Of a stretch of DNA of 64,000 nt, positions 57,534-64,000 are shown piece after piece. Position 1 is the first letter of the stretch. Each line of letters begins with the position of its first letter. Made by a program: the position numbers and the translations under genes. Under the pieces are notes generated by a model, which had not been told where the DNA came from, did not search any database, and worked only from the letters and a program-made list of their open reading frames with translations. The DNA comes from Xanthomonas euroxanthea (lineage in GTDB: Bacteria; Pseudomonadota; Gammaproteobacteria; Xanthomonadales; Xanthomonadaceae), in assembly GCF_900476395.1 (NCBI RefSeq), contig NZ_UIHB01000001.1, forward strand, positions 440,217 to 504,216, given 5' to 3'.

Positions 57534-59479
57534 GTACGCGCGATCTGAGCAGAAGCGATCTGCATGCGCTGGCCGGCGCGGCCGGGGTGATGGTGGACTG
57601 GGTGGATGCCAGCGACCAGCCACGGCAGGTGGCCGAGCCATCGCTGCATGCGGTGCTCACCGCGCTGGAGCTGCCTGCCGGCACCGCTGCGCAGCGCGAA
57701 GACAGCCTGCGTCGCTGCAAGGCGCAAGCCACCGAGCCGGCGCCGCTGCTGACCGTGCAGGTGGCCGAGCTGTTGCCGGTGTCGGTTGCCGCCAACGCCA
57801 GCGGCCTTTGGGTGGACGACAGCGGCGCCAGCGAGCCGGCGCGTGCCGATGCGCAGGGCCAGGTGCGTGCGCCGCAGCGTTTCGGTTACTGGACGCTGCA
57901 GATCGGCAACCTGACCCAGCAGGTCGCGGTTGCCCCGCAACGCTGTTTCAGCGTGGCCGATGCCTGTGGCCTGCCGGCACCGCGTGCCTGGGGCATGGCG
58001 TTGCAGGTGTATTCGGCGCGCAGCATCGACGATGCCGGCATTGGCGATGCTGCGGGCACGGTGGAATGGGTGCGGCATGCCGCACTGGCCGGTGCCGATG
58101 CGCTGGCGCTGAGCCCGGTGCATGCCGCGCGCCCGGTCACCGGTGGCTACAGCCCGTATTCGCCCAGCGACCGGCGCTTCCTGGATCCGCTGCATGCCGC
58201 GCCGGTGCGCGTGCTGGGCGAGCGCGCGCTGGAGGCCATCAACGAGGTGCCCGGCCTGCGCGAGCGCTTCGATACGCTGCACCACAGCGCCCTGATCGAC
58301 TGGCCGGCCTCCGCGCAGGCCAAGTGGCAGTTGCTGCGTCATCTGTACACCCGCGTGCCCGCCGATCACCCCGATCTGCTCGCCTTCCGCAGCGAGGGCG
58401 GCGCGGCGCTGGAAGGCTTTGCGCGGTTTGCCGCGCAGGATTTCGGTGATAACGATCCGCAGCTGCACGTATTTACGCAGTGGCTGGCGGCACGCAGCTG
58501 GTCCGACGCGCAGCGCGAGGCGCACGAGCGCGGCATGAAGATCGGGTTGATCGCCGATCTGGCGGTCGGCTTCGATCCCAATGGCGCCGAAGCCGCAGCG
58601 GCTGCAGACACCGTGCTGCGTGGCCTGGTGCTGGGCGCGCCGCCGGACGCCTTCAATGCCGACGGCCAGCACTGGGGCATCGGTGCGTATTCGCCCACCG
58701 CATTGCGGCGTAGCGGCTATGCGCCGTACATCGCGCTGCTGCGCGCGGTGCTGCGCGATCGCGGCGGCATCCGTATCGACCATATTCTGGGCTTGATGCG
58801 GCTGTGGGTGGTGCCCGAAGGGGCCAGCTCCAACGAAGGCGCGTATCTGGCCTATCCGCTGCACGACCTGCTCAATCTGCTCGCGCTGGAATCGTGGCGG
58901 CACCGGGCGATCGTGATCGGCGAAGACCTCGGCGTGGTGCCGCCCGGCATCCGCGAGGAACTGTCGCGGCGCGGAGTGATGGGCATCGATGTGTTGATGT
59001 TCACCCGCGACGACGACGGCGCCTTCGTCTCGCCGGCGTTGTGGCGGCCGGACGCATTGGCCACCACCACCACGCACGATCTGCCGACGCTGACCGGCTG
59101 GCGCGAAGGCCGTGATATCGACTGGCGGCGCAGGCTGGACCTGATCCAGCCCGCGCAGGCCAAGGACGATGCCGCGGCCCGCATCCAGGATGTGGCACGC
59201 CTGGATTCGGCGGTCGAACACACCGGCCTCAGCGCTGCGGACGACCCGCTGCTGGGCGCGCTGCGCTTCACCGCCACCAGCGTGTCGCCACTGGCCCTGC
59301 TGCCGGTGGAAGATGCGCTGGCGCTGGAAGAACAACCCAATCTGCCGGGTACCGTCGAGGTCCATCCCAACTGGCGTCGACGCCTGCCCGATCCCTTGCC
59401 GCATGCGCGCCTGAGTACGGCGCTGCAGGGCTTTGCCGAGGCGCGTCGCGTCGCGGCCGTTTCGGAACCGCATCCATGA
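57530..59479 (+). CDS. malQ: 4-alpha-glucanotransferase
   Basis: GH77 amylomaltase of 649 residues that transfers maltosyl units between glucan chains, supplying acceptors and recycling short maltodextrins. Family motifs: GIGDAAGTVEWV, SGGYSPYSPSDRRFLDPL-like region (GGYSPYSPSDRRFLDP), IGLIADLAVGFDPNGAEA, GIRIDHILGLMRLW (Asp417), RAIVIGEDLGVVPPGIREEL (Glu465) and TTHDLPTLTGWREG. The N-terminus is an accessory domain as in bacterial long-form MalQ. Both ends overlap neighbours by 4 bp, so it is tightly embedded in the operon. Confidence 0.95.
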   Translation: MSTRDLSRSDLHALAGAAGVMVDWVDASDQPRQVAEPSLHAVLTALELPAGTAAQREDSLRRCKAQATEPAPLLTVQVAELLPVSVAANASGLWVDDSGASEPARADAQGQVRAPQRFGYWTLQIGNLTQQVAVAPQRCFSVADACGLPAPRAWGMALQVYSARSIDDAGIGDAAGTVEWVRHAALAGADALALSPVHAARPVTGGYSPYSPSDRRFLDPLHAAPVRVLGERALEAINEVPGLRERFDTLHHSALIDWPASAQAKWQLLRHLYTRVPADHPDLLAFRSEGGAALEGFARFAAQDFGDNDPQLHVFTQWLAARSWSDAQREAHERGMKIGLIADLAVGFDPNGAEAAAAADTVLRGLVLGAPPDAFNADGQHWGIGAYSPTALRRSGYAPYIALLRAVLRDRGGIRIDHILGLMRLWVVPEGASSNEGAYLAYPLHDLLNLLALESWRHRAIVIGEDLGVVPPGIREELSRRGVMGIDVLMFTRDDDGAFVSPALWRPDALATTTTHDLPTLTGWREGRDIDWRRRLDLIQPAQAKDDAAARIQDVARLDSAVEHTGLSAADDPLLGALRFTATSVSPLALLPVEDALALEEQPNLPGTVEVHPNWRRRLPDPLPHARLSTALQGFAEARRVAAVSEPHP

Positions 59480-62079
59480 TCGAGCTTCGCGCCACCGCCC
59501 GCCTGCAGCTGCATGTCGGCTTCACCCTGCACGATGCGCTCGCCCAGGTGCCGTACTACGCCGGGCTGGGCATCAGCCATCTGTACCTGTCGCCGATCGG
59601 CACCGCTGTGCCCGGCTCGACCCACGGCTACGACAATATCGACCCGACCGTGGTCAATCCCGAGCTCGGCGGCGAAGACGCGCTCATCGCCCTGTCGCAG
59701 GCCGCGCGCGAGCACGGCATGGGCCTGATCGCCGACATCGTGCCCAACCACATGGCCACGCATGCGGACAACGCGTGGTGGTGGGATGTGCTGCGCAACG
59801 GCCGCAGTGCCAAGCATGCCGACTGGTTCGACATCGACTGGCGCGCGCCCGGGCGCGACGGCAAGTTGTGGCTGGCAGTGCTGGACCGCCCGTATGCCAC
59901 CGCACTGGCCGAAGGCCTGATCACCCTGGTGGTCGAGGACGACGGCAGCGCGGCACTGGCGCACTACGACCAGCGGTACCCGATCCGTCCGCAGACGCTG
60001 GAGGTGCCGGAAAAGGCCGCGCGTGCGCAATGGCTGCGTGACTACAACGACGGCGCCAAGCGCGGCGATGGCCGTCTGCACAAGCTGATCGAGCGCCAGC
60101 CGTACCGCCTGAACTGGTGGCGCGTGGGCAACGACATGCTCAACTACCGTCGCTTCTTCGACATCACCTCGCTGGTGGCGTTGCGGGTGGAGCTGCCGGC
60201 GGTGTTCGACGCGGTGCATGCGCTGCCGCTGCGGCTGGTGGCCGAGGGCCATCTGGACGGCCTGCGCATCGACCATGTGGACGGGCTGACCGATCCCACC
60301 GGCTATGTGCGCAAGCTGCGCAGCCGGCTGGATGCGGCCGGCCGCACGCGTGGCCTCAAGCCCGGCACGCTGGGCCTGTATCTGGAAAAGATCCTGGCGC
60401 CCGGCGAGCACCTGCCGGCCGACTGGCCCTGCGATGGCACCACCGGCTACGACTTCATGGACCAGGTCGGCGGCGTGCTGCATGACGCGGCCGGCTTCAA
60501 GCCGCTGGCGCGTGCCTGGCAGAAGGTGAGCGGGCGCAGTGGCGACTTCGCACAGGAAGAACGCGCCGCCCGCGACGAGATCCTGCGTGGCCCGCTGCAG
60601 ACCGAATTCAATCGCGCCGTCGGTGCGTTGTCGGCATTGGCGCGGCTGGACCCGCCCACGCGCGAGTTCAGCCCGCAGATGCTGGCGCGCGGGCTGTGCG
60701 TGTTGCTGCGCTGGTTCCCGGTGTACCGCACCTACGCCGGTGCCAAGGGCGTGACCGGCAGCGAAGCCGAGCGCCTGCGCGCCACCGCCGCGCGTGCGCG
60801 CGAGGGCATGCCGGAGTCCATCGTTGCGGCCGTCGATGCGATCGAACGCTGGCTGCTCGACGATGCCGGCGCCGACCGCGCGCAGGTCGCCCTGCGGCGC
60901 ATCCTGCGTCGTCGCGTGGAGCAGTTGTCCGCACCGCTCAATGCCAAGTCGGTGGAAGACACCGCGTTCTACCGGCACGGCGTGCTGTTGTCGCGCAACG
61001 AGGTCGGCAGCCATCCGACCCACTTCGCCAACGACCCCGCCGACTTCCACGCGCAGAATCTCGAACGCGCCAAGCACTTCCCGCGGGCGTTGCTGGCCAC
61101 CGCCACGCACGACCACAAGCGCGGCGAAGACCTGCGCATGCGGCTGGCCGTGCTGTCCGAGCAACCGCGCTGGTGGATCGAGCAGAGCACCCGGTTCGAT
61201 GCCTTGGCCGAGACGCTGGAGGCACCGGCACTGGCCGGCGGCGACCAGCAGATGCTCTGGCAGACCCTGGTGGCCGCCTGGCCGATCGGCCTGGGTGCCG
61301 ACCAGACCGAGCCGCTGGCCGAGTATGCCGAGCGCATTGCGCAGTGGCTGCTCAAGGCCGTGCGCGAGGCCAAGCTGCATACCAGCTGGACCGACGGCTC
61401 GCCGGCCTACGAACAGGCCGTGCAGGCCACCGTGGAGCAGGTGCTGTGCAGCCGCGCCGGGTTGCCGCTGCGGCGGGCGCTGCTGCGCGCCAGCAACCAC
61501 ATCGCCGCGGCCGGTGCGCGCAACGCGCTGGTGCAGACCACGTTGCGCCTGACCGTGCCGGGCGTTCCCGACCTGTACCAGGGCACCGAAGGCTGGGATC
61601 TGTCGCTGGTGGACCCGGACAACCGCCGCCCGGTGGACTACGCGCAGCGCCAGCAGTGGCTGGCGAAGGCACGCGACTGGAACACGCTGCTGCGCAGCTG
61701 GCGCGATGGTGCGGTCAAGGCACGTCTGACCGCACTGCTGCTGCAGTTGCGGGCCGAACATCCGGCGCTGTTCGCCAAGGGCGACTATCAGCCACTGACC
61801 GTGACCGTCAGCGGCGATGCGCAGGTGCTGGCGTTCCGCCGCCAGTACCGCGGGCAGTCGCTGGTGGTGGCAGTCACGCGGCTGGGGGCCGGCAACGCGG
61901 GCGATGGCGATCTGCCGCTGCTGGTGCCGCCGGCCAGCTGGGGTCAGGCGGCGTTGGCATTGCCGCAGGCCAGTTACCGTAATGTGCTCGATGGCAGCAC
62001 GGTGCAGCCGCAAGGCGGCCGCGTGGCGATATCCACGCTGTTTGCACGTGCGCCAGTGGCAGTGTTGTTGACCCCCTAA
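59476..62079 (+). CDS. treY: Maltooligosyl trehalose synthase
   Basis: GH13 enzyme of 867 residues that rearranges the reducing end of maltodextrins into a trehalose-type linkage. Marks: TARLQLHVGFTLHDALAQVPYYAGLGISHLYLSPIGTAVPGSTHGYDNIDPT, MGLIADIVPNHMATH, DGLRIDHVDGLTDPTGYVRKL (Asp266), LYLEKILAPGEHLP (Glu304), TTGYDFMDQVGGVL, AKSVEDTAFYRH, ATATHDHKRGEDLRMRL and VPGVPDLYQGTEGWDLSLVDPDNRRPVD. The length is usual. It overlaps malQ by 4 bp and feeds TreZ in the same operon. Confidence 0.97.
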   Translation: MIELRATARLQLHVGFTLHDALAQVPYYAGLGISHLYLSPIGTAVPGSTHGYDNIDPTVVNPELGGEDALIALSQAAREHGMGLIADIVPNHMATHADNAWWWDVLRNGRSAKHADWFDIDWRAPGRDGKLWLAVLDRPYATALAEGLITLVVEDDGSAALAHYDQRYPIRPQTLEVPEKAARAQWLRDYNDGAKRGDGRLHKLIERQPYRLNWWRVGNDMLNYRRFFDITSLVALRVELPAVFDAVHALPLRLVAEGHLDGLRIDHVDGLTDPTGYVRKLRSRLDAAGRTRGLKPGTLGLYLEKILAPGEHLPADWPCDGTTGYDFMDQVGGVLHDAAGFKPLARAWQKVSGRSGDFAQEERAARDEILRGPLQTEFNRAVGALSALARLDPPTREFSPQMLARGLCVLLRWFPVYRTYAGAKGVTGSEAERLRATAARAREGMPESIVAAVDAIERWLLDDAGADRAQVALRRILRRRVEQLSAPLNAKSVEDTAFYRHGVLLSRNEVGSHPTHFANDPADFHAQNLERAKHFPRALLATATHDHKRGEDLRMRLAVLSEQPRWWIEQSTRFDALAETLEAPALAGGDQQMLWQTLVAAWPIGLGADQTEPLAEYAERIAQWLLKAVREAKLHTSWTDGSPAYEQAVQATVEQVLCSRAGLPLRRALLRASNHIAAAGARNALVQTTLRLTVPGVPDLYQGTEGWDLSLVDPDNRRPVDYAQRQQWLAKARDWNTLLRSWRDGAVKARLTALLLQLRAEHPALFAKGDYQPLTVTVSGDAQVLAFRRQYRGQSLVVAVTRLGAGNAGDGDLPLLVPPASWGQAALALPQASYRNVLDGSTVQPQGGRVAISTLFARAPVAVLLTP

Positions 62080-62092
62080 GAGAACGTACGCA

Positions 62093-62266
62093 ATGAACGA
62101 CACGGAACGGCAGGCGCGGCTTCGCCAGTTGGCACAGGAGATCTGGGAGGCTGAAGGCCGCCCGGACGGCCACGCAGATCGGCACTGGGCCATGGCCGAG
62201 CGCCTGGTGGATGCCGAAGAGCGCGCCGCCGAGCAGGCCGGCCCGCCGGCGAGTGCACGCCAGTAA
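62093..62266 (+). CDS. DUF2934 small protein
   Basis: 57-residue protein (MNDTERQARLRQLAQEIWEA opening, GRPDGHADRHWAMAERLVDAE core). The I-W-E-A-EGRPxGxxxxHWxxAE pattern is the DUF2934 motif, often found beside glycogen and trehalose genes. It is charged and likely helical and soluble, with Ala/Glu-rich C-terminus. It starts 13 bp after the treY stop and precedes glgX by 124 bp. The function is unknown. Confidence 0.8.
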   Translation: MNDTERQARLRQLAQEIWEAEGRPDGHADRHWAMAERLVDAEERAAEQAGPPASARQ

Positions 62267-62390
62267 CGGTCACTCTGTCACCTTGCATGGTTCACCCTGC
62301 AGGCTGCGCCATGTCAGGGTGAGCGTGCACAGGCACGCAGGCAGCCGCATTCGCTCAGCGTTTTGAGTTCACCGTTCTCAGGAGTTACCG

Positions 62391-64000
62391 ATGGCCACCC
62401 GCAAGTTCACTCAGCGCTCGCGCATCCGCGAAGGCCGTCCCAACCCGCTCGGCGCCACCTGGGATGGCCTGGGAGTCAATTTCGCGCTGTATTCGCGCAA
62501 CGCCACCCGGGTGGAGCTGTGCCTGTTCGACGAGCGTGGCCGCGAGCAGGAGCGCCTGGCGCTGCCCGAATATACCGACGAGGTCTGGCACGGCTATCTG
62601 CCCGACGCACGCCCCGGCCAGCTGTACGGCTATCGCGTGCATGGACCCTATGCGCCCGATGCCGGGCATCGCTTCAACCACAACAAGCTGCTGCTGGACC
62701 CGTATGCCAAGCAGATCGTCGGCGAGCTCAAATGGGCGCCGCACCTGTTCGGCTACACCATTGGCCACCGCGACAAGGATCTGAGCTTCGATCGCCGCGA
62801 CAGTGCCGCGTTCATGCCCAAATCCGCGGTGATCGACCCGGCCTTCACCTGGGGCCAGGACCGCCCGCCGCAGACGCCGTGGAACCGCACGGTGATCTAC
62901 GAGGCGCACGTGCGTGGGCTGAGCATGCTGCACCCGTCGGTGCCGCCGGAAAATCGCGGTACCTTCTCGGCGCTGAAGACCGACGAGCTGATCGACCACA
63001 TCAGCTCACTCGGCGTCACCGCAGTGGAACTGCTGCCCGTGCACGCCTTCGTCGACGATCAATACCTGCTGGAAAAAGGCCTGCGCAACTACTGGGGCTA
63101 CAACACCCTGGGGTTCTTCGCCCCACAGGCGCGCTACATGTCCACGCGCACCGTGGCCGAGTTCAAGCAGATGGTGGCGCGGCTGCATCACGCCGGGCTG
63201 GAAGTGCTGCTGGACGTGGTCTACAACCACACCGCCGAAGGCAACGAGCTGGGGCCGACGCTGTCGTTCAAGGGCATCGACAACGCCAGCTACTACCGCC
63301 TGGCCGACGATCGCCGCTTCTACATCAACGACACCGGCACCGGGAACACCTTCGACCTGACCAATGTCGGCGCGCTGCGCATGGTGATGGACTCGCTGCG
63401 TTACTGGGTGCAGGAAATGCACGTCGATGGTTTCCGCTTCGACCTGGCCACCATCCTCGGGCGCGAGCGCTACGGCTTCGATCCATCGGGCAGCTTTCTC
63501 GATGCGGTGCGCCAGGATCCGGTGCTGAGCCAGACCAAGCTGATCGCCGAACCCTGGGATATCGGTCCAGGCGGTTACCAGGTGGGCAATTTCCCGCCGG
63601 GCTGGGTGGAGTGGAACGACAAGTTCCGCGACAACGTGCGCGCGTTCTGGCGTGGCGACGGCGGCCAGCTGGCCGAACTGGCCACGCGCCTGACCGGTTC
63701 GGCGGACCTGTTCAACCACAGTGGGCGTCGCCCCACCGCATCGGTCAATTTCGTCACCGCGCACGATGGCTTCACCCTGCGCGATCTGGTCAGCTACGAA
63801 GGCAAGCACAACTTCGCCAACGGCGAAGAGGGCAGGGACGGCAGCGACCACAATATCTCGGCCAACTACGGTGTCGAGGGCGACACCAACGACCCGGCCA
63901 TCAAGCAGCTGCGCCGTCAGCAGATGCGCAACCTGCTGGCCACGTTGCTGCTTTCGCAAGGCACGCCCATGCTGCTGGCCGGCGATGAGTTCGGCCATAG
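62391..64000 (+). CDS. glgX: Glycogen debranching enzyme, 3' end outside window
   Basis: GH13 isoamylase-type enzyme; 536 codons are inside the window and the frame is open at the right edge. A CBM48-type start ([27 protein letters not shown]) is followed by [74 protein letters not shown] (Asp351), [22 protein letters not shown] (Glu387), [12 protein letters not shown] and [17 protein letters not shown]. It cleaves alpha-1,6 branches to yield maltodextrins for MalQ and TreY. A ribosome binding site (AGGAG) lies 7 bp before the start. Confidence 0.97.
   Translation, partial: MATRKFTQRSRIREGRPNPLGATWDGLGVNFALYSRNATRVELCLFDERGREQERLALPEYTDEVWHGYLPDARPGQLYGYRVHGPYAPDAGHRFNHNKLLLDPYAKQIVGELKWAPHLFGYTIGHRDKDLSFDRRDSAAFMPKSAVIDPAFTWGQDRPPQTPWNRTVIYEAHVRGLSMLHPSVPPENRGTFSALKTDELIDHISSLGVTAVELLPVHAFVDDQYLLEKGLRNYWGYNTLGFFAPQARYMSTRTVAEFKQMVARLHHAGLEVLLDVVYNHTAEGNELGPTLSFKGIDNASYYRLADDRRFYINDTGTGNTFDLTNVGALRMVMDSLRYWVQEMHVDGFRFDLATILGRERYGFDPSGSFLDAVRQDPVLSQTKLIAEPWDIGPGGYQVGNFPPGWVEWNDKFRDNVRAFWRGDGGQLAELATRLTGSADLFNHSGRRPTASVNFVTAHDGFTLRDLVSYEGKHNFANGEEGRDGSDHNISANYGVEGDTNDPAIKQLRRQQMRNLLATLLLSQGTPMLLAGDEFGH

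Noticed and set aside
58852..62193. Very long open frame on the minus strand (over 1100 codons)
   Set aside because: It runs antisense to malQ and treY, and the high GC at third positions keeps the reverse strand open. The plus-strand proteins have clear catalytic motifs.

Overview
The window looks like a chromosomal segment of Xanthomonas (Xanthomonadaceae). The DNA is GC-rich and densely coded. It carries beta-ketoadipate genes with a PcaR-type regulator, a bioB-F-H-(SDR)-C run beside comF, LpxO, OpgB, and a glgA-glgB-treZ-malQ-treY-glgX cluster. It also has several families of palindromic intergenic repeats of the kind common in this genus. The genus call is inferred from gene content and order; no species call is made.

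Layout. 1-3.4 kb: end of pcaD, pcaC, a secreted alpha/beta hydrolase and pcaR (protocatechuate branch). 3.6-11.97 kb: RIO-type kinase, HSL-type esterase, DUF2490 outer-membrane-type protein, mnmG, a proline/tyrosine-rich lipoprotein, a PLP-dependent dehydratase, a YdcF-type protein and an NTF2-like protein. The mnmG upstream region holds a CRP/Clp-type box and a plus-strand intrinsic terminator that together suggest a small RNA gene. 12.2-20.6 kb: lpxO, the minus-strand biotin genes (bioB, bioF, bioH, an SDR that lacks the usual catalytic Tyr/Lys, bioC), divergent comF with a probable BirA operator, and ubiA.

20.86-36.98 kb: tRNA-Arg(CCG) followed by a 16-kb integrated element. A P4-type tyrosine integrase sits next to the tRNA. 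A 20-bp copy of the tRNA 3' end lies at 36956-36975. Between them are a HlyB-like ABC transporter, a HlyD-like adaptor, a lipoprotein and a 2799-residue RTX protein. Element ends also carry paired GGGGGCA(T) motifs. This is the most distinctive part of the window: a compact type I secretion cargo island without its own TolC, with a lipoprotein gene only 12 bp upstream of the RTX gene.

37.4-51.5 kb: MarR regulator, two small exported proteins, an SDR, an HPF/RaiA-like protein, a large MscS-type channel, opgB (periplasmic glucan decoration), an ABC1/UbiB-type kinase, a YedI-type membrane protein and a diguanylate cyclase. 51.96-64 kb: a tightly packed plus-strand operon for glycogen synthesis and breakdown and for glycogen-to-trehalose conversion (glgA, glgB, treZ, malQ, treY, a DUF2934 small protein, glgX cut by the window end). 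Four of its junctions are overlaps or near-overlaps. Together with opgB and the mechanosensitive channel, this side of the window is rich in osmotic and desiccation functions.
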